A DNA stretch of 46,561 nt from Dethiosulfovibrio salsuginis. GTDB taxonomy: Bacteria; Synergistota; Synergistia; Synergistales; Dethiosulfovibrionaceae. The stretch lies in assembly GCF_900177735.1 (NCBI RefSeq), contig NZ_FXBB01000020.1:1-46561 (forward strand). Direction: 5' to 3'. Each line of letters starts with the position of its first letter. The first letter of the stretch is position 1. Both the position numbers and the translations under genes were made by a program. The notes under the pieces were generated by a model. It did no database searches, was not told the origin of the DNA, and saw only the letters and a program-made list of their open reading frames with translations. This document shows positions 7,939 through 16,934 of this stretch, one piece after another.

Positions 7939-8528
7939 TTAAAATATCCGATTCAGACGAACTTTCCTCGGCGGTAATACCACTCCTTAAAGGGGTCGTA
8001 TACCGGGATGAGAAACCGAGGGTTTGGGAGGACCTACTGAAATTACAGGGGAATATCCGAGACTACGTAGCGGTATTAGGCCTTGAGCTGGCCCTGGACG
8101 AGGCGGAGGGATACGCCTTTTTGAGCTCTAAAAAGCAGGAAGAGGACGAGGAAAGAGAGCTACCTCGGCTGGTCGCCAGGCGGCAGCTCTCCTATCCTGT
8201 GAGCCTTGTCCTGGCCCTTCTTCGCAAAAAACTGGCCGAGTTCGACGCTGGAGGCGGGGAGACCAGGCTGATAATGTCCAAAGACGACGTGGTGGAGATG
8301 ATCCGTATCTTTTTCCCCGACGGGAGCGACGACGTTAAGCTGATAGGCCAGGTGGACGCCATACTCAACAAAATCGCCGATCTAGGTTTTATACGCCGAA
8401 TGGACAAAGGCGAAGGTACCATAGAGGTCCGGCGGATCATAAAGGCCTTTGTGGACGCCCAATGGCTTTCCGACTTCGACAAGCGACTTGAGGGTTACAG
8501 AGGTCAGGAGGAGAAAGACGATGAGTGA
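7938..8528 (+). CDS. jetB: Wadjet type I subunit JetB (DUF4194) with a non-canonical start codon
   Basis: JetB (DUF4194) is the KITE-like subunit bridging JetA and JetC. The conserved domain is present: PLLKGVVYRDEKPRVWEDLL, then LELALDEAEGYAFL, then LPRLVARRQLSYPVSLVLAL. Its frame is open from the TAG at 7857 to the stop at 8528, yet contains no ATG, GTG or TTG before the TTG at 8121, which lies inside the conserved domain. The best start is ATT at 7938, which overlaps the jetA TGA (TGATT, where TGATG would be usual) just after GAGGAG; CTG at 7935 or ATA at 7944 are alternatives. From 7938 the product is 196 residues, the normal length. Starting at 8121 would remove about 61 conserved residues. 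A frameshift from jetA is a less likely route. Confidence 0.82.
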   Translation: MKISDSDELSSAVIPLLKGVVYRDEKPRVWEDLLKLQGNIRDYVAVLGLELALDEAEGYAFLSSKKQEEDEERELPRLVARRQLSYPVSLVLALLRKKLAEFDAGGGETRLIMSKDDVVEMIRIFFPDGSDDVKLIGQVDAILNKIADLGFIRRMDKGEGTIEVRRIIKAFVDAQWLSDFDKRLEGYRGQEEKDDE

Positions 8529-11500
8529 ACCTATAGAGCTTGAGTTTTCCTCCGAAGATGGGCTGGCTGGATTCAGGCTCCACCGATTTGAGGTCCTCAA
8601 CTGGGGGACCTTCGACGGAAGGGTCTGGAGCCTAAACCTGGACGGCAAAAACTGTCTACTGACGGGGGATATAGGCTCGGGGAAGTCCACCCTTGTGGAC
8701 GGCATTACCACGTTGCTGGTCCCAAGCCATAAGGTGGCCTACAACAAGGCCGCCGGAGCGGAGAGCAAAGAGAGGACCCTTAAGTCCTACGTCCTCGGCT
8801 ATTTTAAGTCCGAGCGCAGGGAGTCCCTGGGAAGCGTCAAGGCGGTGTCCTTCAGGGACGAGAAGAGCTACTCGGTCATACTGGGGGTTTTCAGAAACGA
8901 GGGCTACGACAAGACGGTCACCCTGGCTCAGGTTTTCTGGACAAAAGATCCCTCCAGCCAGCCCGCCAGGCTTTACGTGGCCTGCGATGGAGAGCTTTCC
9001 ATCGCAAAGGACTTTTCCGATTTCGGGAAGGATATTTTAGGCCTGAAAAAGAGGCTCCGTTCCCTGAAGGTCGGGGTCTTCGACAGTTTCACCGAATACG
9101 GGAACTGGTTCAGGCGAAGCTTCGGCATAAAGGACAGGCAGGCGCTGGACCTGTTTCATCAGACGGTCTCGATGAAATCCGTGGGCAACCTCACCGATTT
9201 CGTCAGGGACCACATGATAGAGCCGTTCCCGACGGAGTCAAGGATAGAGAAACTAATCGCCCATTTCGAGGATCTAAACAGGGCCCACGAGGCGGTCCTT
9301 AAGGCAAAAAGACAGATAGAGCAGTTAGAGCCCCTCGTGTCCAACTGGGAGAGACACGGCCAGATATCCATGTCAGTCCAGAACCTCAGAAACTGCCGGG
9401 AGGCCCTTCATCCATGGATAGCGAGCCAGAGGATAAAGCTTCTCAAGAAACGTATATCCTCCCTGGAGGAGGAGTTCTTAAGACATAAAGGAGCGGTCAC
9501 GGAGCTAGAGGACCTCAAAAACACCCAGAAAAAGAGGGAAAGGGAGCTAAGGCTCAGCATAGCGGAGAGCGGAGGAGACCGCGTAGAGACCATCGGCGAG
9601 GAGATCCGAAGACTTCAGCAGGAGCTGGACCACCGGAAGAGACGGGAATCCAGATACGGTCAGCTTTTGGCGATCCTAGAGGAGGTCCTTCCCTCCAGCG
9701 GCGAGGATTTTCTAAAGCAGAGGTCTAATTTAGCCCAGATAAAGAAAAGATGCGAATCCTCCGAGGCCAGGATAAACAACGACCTGAACGAGATAGGGGT
9801 TCCGCTTTCCCGCGAGAGGGAGGAGCTCAAGGGACTGACCGCCGAGATAGGCGGCCTAAAGGCCCGTCGGAGCAATATAGACGAGAGACAGGTCTCGATT
9901 CGCAGGTCTATATGCAAGGCCCTAAACATCTCCGAGGAGGAGATGCCCTTCGTGGGAGAGCTCATACAGGTGAGGGAGGACCAGAGGGACTGGGAGGGAG
10001 CGGCGGAGAGGCTACTTAGAAACTTCGGTCTTTCCCTTTTGGTTCCCGATAGCCACTATCGTCAGGTCGAGGAGTTCGTGGACAGGACCCACCTAAAAGG
10101 CCGCCTGGTCTACTTCCACGTCAGAGAGGACGGCAGAAAGGGACAGCCGCAGATCCATCCCGACTCACTGGTGAACAAGCTACAGCTGAAGCCAAACTCG
10201 CCCTTTTACGGATGGCTGGACAGAGAGCTGGCCCATCGGTTCAACCTGATCTGCTGCGACAGTGCGGACCGATTCAGAAAAGAGCCGATGGCGGTAACCG
10301 CTGCAGGTCAGATTAAAACCCCCGGAGGACGACACGAAAAGGACGATAGGTTTGCCCTCAACGATAAAAGCAGATATGTCCTGGGATGGAGCAACGAAGA
10401 GAAGATAGCCGCGTTGGAGGAAAAGGCCCGTGGAAACACCTTACGCATAGCGGAGCTTTCGAGACGGATGGATTCCCTCAACTCCGAGAGATCGGAGCTT
10501 ATGAATGCCCTCAAGGCCCTTTCAGGACTGGAGGAATACCGGGAATTTGGAGAGATAAACTGGCGACCTCTGAGCCTCTCCATATCGACGCTGGAGGAGG
10601 AGAGACGGACGTTGGAGGCCGCATCGGACCGCCTTCAGCTCCTGACCTCCCAGCTTTCGGAGCTTGAGCTGGAGATGGCGAAAACCGAGGAAAAGCTGGA
10701 CCAAAGGAAGGATCGTCGGTCAAAGACGGAGGAAAAGATATCCAACGCGACAACCCAACTGAGGGAAGCGAGGGAGACCCTCTCCGATACCGATGACGGT
10801 TTGACTAAGTATTTCACCTCTCTGGAGGCTTTCCAGGTGGAAGCTACGGGGGATAAGGCCCTCACGGTAGAGACCTGTGAGACCAGAGAGCGGGCTTTGA
10901 GAGAGTGGCTTCAGGTCAAAATAGACGGGGAGGACAAAAAAATAGCCCGTCTAGGGGAGAGCATCGTAAAGGCCATGACCGAATACAGAAGGGAATGGCC
11001 CCTCGATACGAAGGACGTCGACTCAGACGTGGCCTCAGGCGGTGAGTTTCTCTCCATGCTCAAAGGTCTCAGGTCCGACGATCTACCTAGGTTCGAGGGA
11101 CGGTTCAAGGAGCTTCTCAACGAGAACACTATCAGGGAGATAGCCAATTTCCAATCCCAGCTCAACCGGGAGAGGGAGACCATCAGGGAGAGAATAGATC
11201 AGATCAACAGATCGCTTACCCAGATAGACTACAACCCCGACAGATACATAAGGATAGAGGCTCAGCTGAGCCACGACGTCGACGTCAGGGATTTTCAGGC
11301 GGAGCTCAGGGCCTGCACCGAGGGAACCCTCACTGGATCGGAGGAAAACCAATACTCCGACGGCAAATTCCTCCAGGTCAAGCGAATCATAGAGAGGTTT
11401 AAGGGCAGGGAGAACTTCTCCGACCTGGACAGACGTTGGACCGCAAAAGTGACCGACGTCCGTAACTGGTTTGTGTTCGCCGCAAGCGAGAGGTGGAGAC

Positions 11501-11886
11501 AGGACGACAGCGAGCACGAGCACTACGCCGACTCAGGGGGCAAATCGGGGGGGCAGAAGGAAAAGCTGGCCTACACCGTCCTGGCGGCAAGCCTTGCCTA
11601 CCGTTTTGGCCTTGAGTGGGGAGCGGTCCGGTCCAAGTCTTTCCGCTTCGTTGTTATCGACGAAGCCTTCGGAAGGGGGTCCGACGAGTCGGCCCAGTAC
11701 GGTCTACAGCTTTTCGAGAAACTGAACCTCCAGCTTTTGGTGGTCACGCCGATGCAGAAAATCCACATCATAGAGCCTTTCGTCTCCAACGTCGGATTCG
11801 TCCAGTCCGGCGAAGACCAGCGGTCGGTGCTGCTGAACATGACCATCCAGGAATACAGAGGCCAAAAGGAAGGGACATTGTCTTGA
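8521..11886 (+). CDS. jetC: Wadjet type I subunit JetC (SMC-like ATPase)
   Basis: This 1121-residue SMC/MukB-like ATPase is the motor that extrudes DNA loops in Wadjet. It opens with FRLHRFEVLNWGTFDGRVW. Walker A is TGDIGSGKSTLVDG near residue 49. Long heptad-rich, Glu/Lys/Arg-rich coiled coils run from about 280 to 470 and 690 to 980, with a hinge-like globular part between them. The ABC signature SGGKSGGQKEKLAYTV and Walker B FRFVVIDEAFGRGSDES (near 1044) follow. The ATG at 8521 overlaps the end of jetB by 8 bp and has GGAGG upstream. The TGA overlaps the TTG of jetD. All ATPase motifs look intact. Confidence 0.94.
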   Translation: MSEPIELEFSSEDGLAGFRLHRFEVLNWGTFDGRVWSLNLDGKNCLLTGDIGSGKSTLVDGITTLLVPSHKVAYNKAAGAESKERTLKSYVLGYFKSERRESLGSVKAVSFRDEKSYSVILGVFRNEGYDKTVTLAQVFWTKDPSSQPARLYVACDGELSIAKDFSDFGKDILGLKKRLRSLKVGVFDSFTEYGNWFRRSFGIKDRQALDLFHQTVSMKSVGNLTDFVRDHMIEPFPTESRIEKLIAHFEDLNRAHEAVLKAKRQIEQLEPLVSNWERHGQISMSVQNLRNCREALHPWIASQRIKLLKKRISSLEEEFLRHKGAVTELEDLKNTQKKRERELRLSIAESGGDRVETIGEEIRRLQQELDHRKRRESRYGQLLAILEEVLPSSGEDFLKQRSNLAQIKKRCESSEARINNDLNEIGVPLSREREELKGLTAEIGGLKARRSNIDERQVSIRRSICKALNISEEEMPFVGELIQVREDQRDWEGAAERLLRNFGLSLLVPDSHYRQVEEFVDRTHLKGRLVYFHVREDGRKGQPQIHPDSLVNKLQLKPNSPFYGWLDRELAHRFNLICCDSADRFRKEPMAVTAAGQIKTPGGRHEKDDRFALNDKSRYVLGWSNEEKIAALEEKARGNTLRIAELSRRMDSLNSERSELMNALKALSGLEEYREFGEINWRPLSLSISTLEEERRTLEAASDRLQLLTSQLSELELEMAKTEEKLDQRKDRRSKTEEKISNATTQLREARETLSDTDDGLTKYFTSLEAFQVEATGDKALTVETCETRERALREWLQVKIDGEDKKIARLGESIVKAMTEYRREWPLDTKDVDSDVASGGEFLSMLKGLRSDDLPRFEGRFKELLNENTIREIANFQSQLNRERETIRERIDQINRSLTQIDYNPDRYIRIEAQLSHDVDVRDFQAELRACTEGTLTGSEENQYSDGKFLQVKRIIERFKGRENFSDLDRRWTAKVTDVRNWFVFAASERWRQDDSEHEHYADSGGKSGGQKEKLAYTVLAASLAYRFGLEWGAVRSKSFRFVVIDEAFGRGSDESAQYGLQLFEKLNLQLLVVTPMQKIHIIEPFVSNVGFVQSGEDQRSVLLNMTIQEYRGQKEGTLS

Positions 11887-13097
11887 ATTGGACTACGCCG
11901 GATCACCTGAGAAAACAGGTCCAAAAGCTGTGGGAAAAAGGTGCAATTCTTAGATCGATGGCAACAGAAGAGCCTCTATTTCCCCTAAAACTGGCTTTTA
12001 AAAAACCTACATCCCGAGAGCTAAGCGACGATTTCGACGACGTAAGGAAGTGGATCTCCCTCCTCGTCGAAAAGCAGGGAGCCTATAGGATAGAGTGGAA
12101 AACCGTGGAGCACAGGATCCTTGGCTGCAACTCTATTCCGTGGGAGATATGGATCGACAGCCTTGAGGACGGTCTTAGGATGATAGGCAAGGGGAAAGAG
12201 GCCAAAAGCTTCGCATCCCTTTTGGCCCTGACCAACGATAGAGATCCCTCTATCCTGCCATGGCTGGCCAGGAAGCCCCTCCAGGGGTTAGATCTGTGTG
12301 AGCATTGGACCGCTATCCTTGACGTTGTGGCCTGGCTTAAGGATAATCCCAAGCCGTCCATATACCTCAGACAGATAGACCTGCCGGGAATACACAGCAA
12401 GTTTATAGAGGCACACCGATTGGACCTAGGGGAGATCCTGGACCTGGCCCTGCCGGAGGAATCTATAGACAGACGATATACCGGTAAAAAAGGCTTCTGC
12501 GGTCGCTATGGTTTCAAGGAGAAGCCCCTCAGGGTTCGTTTCAGGATTTTAGACCAACAGCTGAGCCTTCCCTACGGAGGAGAGGACCAGGATATAACCG
12601 TCACGGAAAAAGCCTTCGCCTCTTTAAATTCGGACGTGACAAGGGTTTTCGTCGTTGAGAACGAGATAAACTTTCTGGCCTTCCCCCAGTTTCCCGGTGC
12701 CATGGTCATATTCGGCTCGGGATATGGGTTTGAAAATCTCTCTCAGGCCCACTGGCTCAAAAACAGGGAGGTCCACTACTGGGGCGATCTGGACACCCAC
12801 GGTTTCGCCATTCTAAACCAGTTTAGGTCCGTCGTCCCCGACTGCCGTTCCCTCTTGATGGACGAAAAGACTCTGCTGGAACACCGAGATCTTTGGGGAG
12901 AGGAAATCACCCCCGAGAGGGGAGAGCTCTCCATGCTGACCGACGAGGAGCAAAGCCTATACCGCCGGCTCAACAGCGACCTCTGGGGAAAATCCATAAG
13001 GTTGGAGCAGGAGCGGATAGGGTTTAACCATCTGCGAGAGGCACTAGATCGGCTAAAGCAAAAAAAGAGCATCCAACACCGCCAATATTTTGACTAA
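11883..13097 (+). CDS. jetD: Wadjet type I nuclease subunit JetD (DUF3322-DUF2220, TOPRIM-like)
   Basis: JetD is the topoisomerase VI-related nuclease that cleaves the trapped plasmid. The 404-residue product starts at the TTG at 11883, which overlaps the jetC stop (TTGA) and gives NWTTPDHLRKQVQKLWEKG, the usual beginning of this family. The DUF3322 part is N-terminal. The C-terminal DUF2220 part carries a TOPRIM-like fold: VFVVENEINFLAFP near residue 256 supplies the acidic residue and HYWGDLDTHGFAIL near residue 300 the DxD motif. The frame is open back to 11616, but that part only shadows jetC. It is the last gene of the operon; a promoter for the next gene overlaps its stop codon. Confidence 0.92.
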   Translation: MNWTTPDHLRKQVQKLWEKGAILRSMATEEPLFPLKLAFKKPTSRELSDDFDDVRKWISLLVEKQGAYRIEWKTVEHRILGCNSIPWEIWIDSLEDGLRMIGKGKEAKSFASLLALTNDRDPSILPWLARKPLQGLDLCEHWTAILDVVAWLKDNPKPSIYLRQIDLPGIHSKFIEAHRLDLGEILDLALPEESIDRRYTGKKGFCGRYGFKEKPLRVRFRILDQQLSLPYGGEDQDITVTEKAFASLNSDVTRVFVVENEINFLAFPQFPGAMVIFGSGYGFENLSQAHWLKNREVHYWGDLDTHGFAILNQFRSVVPDCRSLLMDEKTLLEHRDLWGEEITPERGELSMLTDEEQSLYRRLNSDLWGKSIRLEQERIGFNHLREALDRLKQKKSIQHRQYFD

Positions 13098-13118
13098 TCA
13101 CCTTTCTAGAGGTATAAT
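13090..13118 (+). promoter_or_regulatory. sigma-70-type promoter for the binding-protein gene
   Basis: TTGACT at 13090-13095 and TATAAT at 13113-13118 are 17 nt apart. The -35 box overlaps the jetD stop codon. The 13155 gene follows after a 36-bp leader with a strong GAGGGGGG ribosome binding site. Confidence 0.8.
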
Positions 13119-13154
13119 GACTAACCAGAAAATATCTCCGAGGGGGGAATAGCC

Positions 13155-13907
13155 TTGAAATATATCAAGAAGCTTGGTTTGTCGTTTTTGTTGGTCTGTA
13201 TAGTAGCTGGGAGCGTCTTCGCGGTGGGGGTGGACGATATCCGCTTCATGACCGAGGAATTCCCGCCCTACAACATGAAGGACGAAGATGGAGTAGCTTC
13301 GGGCATAGCGGTAGACGTCCTGGCGGAGATGTTAAAGAGGGTCGGGTCCTCTAAGACCGCCAAGGATGTAGAGGTCCTCCCATGGGCTAGGGGATACAAC
13401 GAGGTTCAGTCGACCCCTAACACCTGTCTTTTCAGCATGACCTACACCGAGGAGAGAAAACCCATGTTCAACTGGGTCGGGCCAATATCAGCGTCCAGAA
13501 TCGCAGTCATAGCCCTGAAGAGCAAGGGCATAAAGGTGGCCTCCGATGCGGATTTGGTGGGGCTCTCTGCCGGGGTCGTCAAGGACGATGTCGCCGATTC
13601 TCTGGCACAGAAGGCAGGAATGACCAAGATCGAGGGAATAGCCAACAATCTACTGAACATCAAAAAGCTCAACTCCGACAGGATAGACGTTTTGATCTAC
13701 GAGGAGAGCGTGGCCAACTGGCAGCTTAAGGATATGAACCTAAACCCCGGAGACTACGAGACGGTCTACGTCCTGAGCGAGAGCCACCTTTACTACGCCT
13801 TCCACAAAGACACCGATCAGGCCCTGATAGACCAGCTTCAGAAGGTCCTGGACGATATGAAGACCGATGGAACGTACCAGGCCATAGTGGATAAATACCT
13901 CAAATAG
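13155..13907 (+). CDS. orphan periplasmic substrate-binding protein, amino-acid (SBP_bac_3) type
   Basis: This 250-residue protein has a signal peptide (LGLSFLLVCIVAGSVFAVG, cleavage near residue 24) and the fold of family 3 binding proteins: FMTEEFPPYNMKDEDG near the mature N terminus, PWARGYNEVQSTPNTCLFSM, then TYTEERKPMFNWVGPI. The start is a TTG after a strong ribosome site. No permease or ATPase gene is adjacent, and the gene has its own promoter and terminator. It is therefore a monocistronic, orphan binding protein that could serve a distant transporter or act as a sensor. The ligand cannot be read from sequence. Confidence 0.82.
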   Translation: MKYIKKLGLSFLLVCIVAGSVFAVGVDDIRFMTEEFPPYNMKDEDGVASGIAVDVLAEMLKRVGSSKTAKDVEVLPWARGYNEVQSTPNTCLFSMTYTEERKPMFNWVGPISASRIAVIALKSKGIKVASDADLVGLSAGVVKDDVADSLAQKAGMTKIEGIANNLLNIKKLNSDRIDVLIYEESVANWQLKDMNLNPGDYETVYVLSESHLYYAFHKDTDQALIDQLQKVLDDMKTDGTYQAIVDKYLK

Positions 13908-13916
13908 GGCGAAAAA

Positions 13917-13958
13917 ATGAACGGGAACACCTCGGCAAATAGAGGTGTTCCCGTTCAT
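13917..13958. terminator. bidirectional intrinsic terminator
   Basis: A perfect 17-bp stem (13917-13933 with 13942-13958) around an 8-nt loop lies exactly between two convergent genes. It is preceded by a run of A (13912-13917), which is a U-tract for minus-strand transcripts, and followed by TTTATA on the plus strand. The right arm abuts the stop codon of the minus-strand gene. Confidence 0.9.
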
Positions 13959-15143
13959 TTATACAGAGGGAGCCGATGCCACCTGGGGCTCTTCTATCGG
14001 TAGCTCCTCCTCCCTGGCGAAGGGCAGCAGAGCCCCAGCTAAGGCGGTCAGAGGAGCGACGGTTATCAGGCCGAAGCTTCCGACCATGGTGTGAAGTATC
14101 TCTGCTGCAACGTAGTTTAGGTTCAATATGTTCGCCATGGGAATCCCTCTGGCCATGAAGGTCATCATCATGGTCATGTAGCCTCCCGAGTAGGCCAGAA
14201 GCAGGGTTGTCGTCATGGTCCCTATGACCGCCCTTGCTACCTTTAGGCCGGAGCGAAATAGCTGCCACCTTCCGATGTCGGGCCTATGGGACTTTATCTC
14301 CTCTATGGACGCAGATATGTCCATAGCAATGTCCATCACAGCACCGGAGGAGGCTATGAATATCCCCGCTAGAAATATCCTGGTCAGGTCCAGATGGGGG
14401 AATCCCGAGTAGAGCAGGGTCTCGGAAAAAGGCCTGACCGCCCCGTGGACCGAAAAGGGGCCGGAGAAGAGCAGGGCGAGGACGCAGGTCAAGGCAAGGC
14501 CGGCCATGGATCCCAGCCACGCGACGAAGCCCCTTCTGGTGAACCCTGCGACCAAAAAAACTATGGCGAATGTCATGGCTGAAACCGACAGCAACGCCAC
14601 CGGTATGGGATCCATCCCCTTGAGGAAAAGGGGTATCATGACCTTCCATATAGTCAGTGCGGAGAAGACGAAGGAGACCATGGCCTTTATTCCGGTGGCC
14701 CCTCCCACGACAGACAGGGCTACGGCGAACAGGGCGAGGAGGGCGAGCTGTATCCCAAGTCTGTTGTGCCCCGACATATTGACCCTGACCGGCTGTCCGT
14801 CCTTAACCGACACGTCCAGCAACACGCTTTCGCCGGGAGAGTAAAAGCTGTCCAGCTCCAACTTTCCCGACAATAGGTTGGAAGCCTCAAGGGTCTTCCC
14901 CTCGAACTGCCCTTTCTCGGCAAGGACGTACACCACCTGGATCCCGGTCCTGATTATTCCCGAACGAACCACCATAGAGTCGTCGGTGGAGACGACGTTA
15001 CCTTTGACCATCGTGGATCCCTTCCCAAGCCGATCCTCAAACCCGGTTGGCAAATTCCAAAGCAGGACACAGAGCAACCCTACGATAACGGTGAACAGAA
15101 CGTCCTGTCTTGACGTTCCCTCCATAAACCACCTGCTGAACAT
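13959..15143 (-). CDS. YibE/F-like multi-pass membrane protein
   Basis: This 394-residue protein fits the YibE/F family. One N-terminal membrane segment ([18 protein letters not shown]) is followed by an extracytoplasmic domain of about 100 residues, then six or seven more hydrophobic helices from about residue 130. The conserved part includes LIFSSSGA-like [20 protein letters not shown] and SGGYMTMMM. The biochemical role of the family is not known; some relatives are suspected transporters. The ATG at 15143 follows AAAGGAGAGG. The gene has its own terminators on both sides and looks monocistronic. Confidence 0.8.
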
Positions 15144-15179
15144 CTATAACCTCTCCTTTTGGACGATATATATTATTAA

Positions 15180-15213
15180 ATCCCGAGGAGGGCTTTAAAG
15201 CTCTCCTCGGGAT
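15180..15213 (-). terminator. intrinsic terminator after the alkaline phosphatase gene
   Basis: The arms 15180-15195 and 15198-15213 pair over up to 16 bp (one wobble), in practice with a TTTAAA loop. On the minus strand it is followed by TTTAATAATATA. It lies 23 bp after the phosphatase stop. Confidence 0.8.
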
Positions 15214-15235
15214 CTCGGATTAAGCTACTGAGAGC

Positions 15236-16676
15236 TTACAGTCCCATCGCTGACGCCATCTTGTGATAGATATCGGTGTTGTCGTAGTATCCGTTAAAGG
15301 AATCCTGGGCGACCCCTGCGGCACTCACAGGAACCGGAACCCCGGTGTGGGCGTAGCTGGTCCAGGAGATGCCCGCCTGACGGTTGAGAAGATGGGTCAG
15401 GGCCATGGAGAAGGGCTCATATCCACCGTAGAGCAAAAAGGATTCCTGATCCTTGCTCCTATCGTCTTTACCCTTCATGCTCTCGGAGAAGGCCCTCTTT
15501 AACTCGGCCACGTCGGACTGAGAAAGCTCCTCCATCTTGAGGCCAAAGGCCGACTCCACCTGAGGGAAGAACTCCTCCATGGAGCCCTTGCCGTCGGTGC
15601 TTTTTCTGTAGGAGGATATTAGCAGGTCGAAATCCTCGTAAGAGACCGTCTGTCCGTCCAGTTTCTGGAAGAACGTGTCGTACTTGGTCCCGGCAAAGCC
15701 GATGGACAATCCACCTGTCTCGTGGTCGCCTGTTACGACAACAAGCGTCTCATCGGGATGGGCATTGTAGAAATCCAAAGCCACCTGCACCGCTTGGTCG
15801 AAGGCTATGGTGTCCCTTATAGAGGAGACCGCGTCGTTGGCGTGGCAGGCCCAGTCGATTTTGCCTCCCTCGACCATCATGAAGAAGCCGTCGGGGTTAT
15901 CGAGAAGCTCGACCCCTTTAGCGGTAAACTCCGCAAGGGAGATTGAATCGTCTCTCCTGTCTATCTCGTAGGGGAGGGATTTGCCGCCTTTGAGGACCGG
16001 GTTCACCGCCACGACCTTGCCGTCGGCAGGAGAGAGCTTCCTGAATCCCTCCATGTCCTCCACAAAGGTGTAACCTGCTCCCTTTATTATCTCCACCACA
16101 TCGGGCTGATCGCCCTTTTTGCCCTTGGGCTTGTTGAAGCCGCCTCCGGCGAAGTACTCAAAACCGCTCTCAGGAAGCTGTAAAGCCAGCTCGTAGTAAT
16201 CCTTTCTGCTGGGCCTATGGGCGTAAAAAGAAGCAGGGGTGGCGTGCTCTATGGACACCGAGGAGACTATGCCCACCTTCATACCCTTTTTGTGGGCCTT
16301 CTGGGCGATGGTCTCGTAGGAGACGGTCCCGGTGGGATCCATGGCGATAACCCCAGAGGCGGTCTTATTTCCCGTGGCAAGGGCGGTCCCTGCCGCTGCC
16401 GAGTCGGTTATTATAGAGTGGGTCGAGTAGGTCGTGGACATCCCCTGAATGGGCATCGTGCTCATCGCCAGTTTCACGATGCCCATTCAGGGGATGTCCA
16501 GCCTTGCTGGCCAGGTATATCTCCGCCGCGTTTCTCTGGGTAAGGGACATTCCGTCACCTACCATAAAGAAGACGTACTTAGCCGTCTGTGCCGATGCCC
16601 CCGCCGCCAACATAATCACTAGAACAAAAGCCGCCATGAACCTCGTCGCCGATCTTGTAGATCTGGATAAATTCAC
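15236..16676 (-). pseudogene. alkaline phosphatase, frameshifted at a perfect inverted repeat
   Basis: The two halves are in different frames. The 5' half (start ATG at 16676) has a signal peptide (MAAFVLVIMLAAGASAQ) and the metal-binding opening YVFFMVGDGMSLTQRNAAEI, then leaves the family after YLASKAGHP and stops at 16365. The 3' half (from 16486) begins KLAMSTMPIQGMSTTYSTHS and contains the nucleophile region DSAAAGTALATGNKT and the metal ligands GKIDWACHANDA and VTGDHETGG. The break lies in a perfect 26-bp inverted repeat at 16435-16500. The downstream frame is shifted by one base (one extra base in the upstream arm). Without the shift the gene would encode a normal ~480-residue periplasmic phosphomonoesterase. 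The 416-codon ORF has an ATG but no export signal or first metal-binding Asp, so it should be inactive. A sequencing error is possible. Confidence 0.8.
16435..16500. repeat. perfect 26-bp inverted repeat inside the phosphatase gene
   Basis: Arms at 16435-16460 and 16475-16500 are perfectly complementary around a 14-nt loop (16461-16474). The arm at 16435-16460 encodes the conserved residues TMPIQGMST in the phosphatase frame. The other arm encodes no family sequence and contains the frameshift, so it looks like a copy templated on the first. Confidence 0.93.
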
Positions 16677-16934
16677 CTGAGATCACCTCAAAGTAAGGAT
16701 TTGCCCCCTCAACGGGACACCCGTATTCTGGACCATGTAGGTAACGGAGGGGTTTAGACTAGGTAGCTACTCCGTAAAATCCTGTAAAAGGGGAAAAAGC
16801 CTAGTTCCAGAGGCATCCTGAGTTTAGGCGATCTATGATAAGATCTTTTTTGTTTCCTATACTGCATAGTATATCTAATCTCAGGCACACAGTAGCAATT
16901 ATCGTCAACAACCTTAAAAGGAGGTCATAATTTC

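Noticed and set aside
8449-8520. Longer starts for jetC (8449) and jetD (11616)
   Set aside because: These extensions only shadow the preceding gene; the overlapping starts at 8521 and 11883 give the expected N termini.
14284-14649. Many long reading frames antisense or out of frame to real genes
   Set aside because: They lack ribosome sites and family sequence and follow from the codon bias of the genes they overlap.
16365-16486. Programmed frameshift joining the two phosphatase halves
   Set aside because: The sequence between the halves is not family-like, no slippery heptamer is seen, and the perfect inverted repeat is better explained as a mutation.
16677-16934. Clear promoter in the gap before the 704-residue gene
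   Set aside because: The AT-rich stretch with TATACTGCATAGTATA has several weak -10-like boxes but none with a good -35 at a fitting distance.
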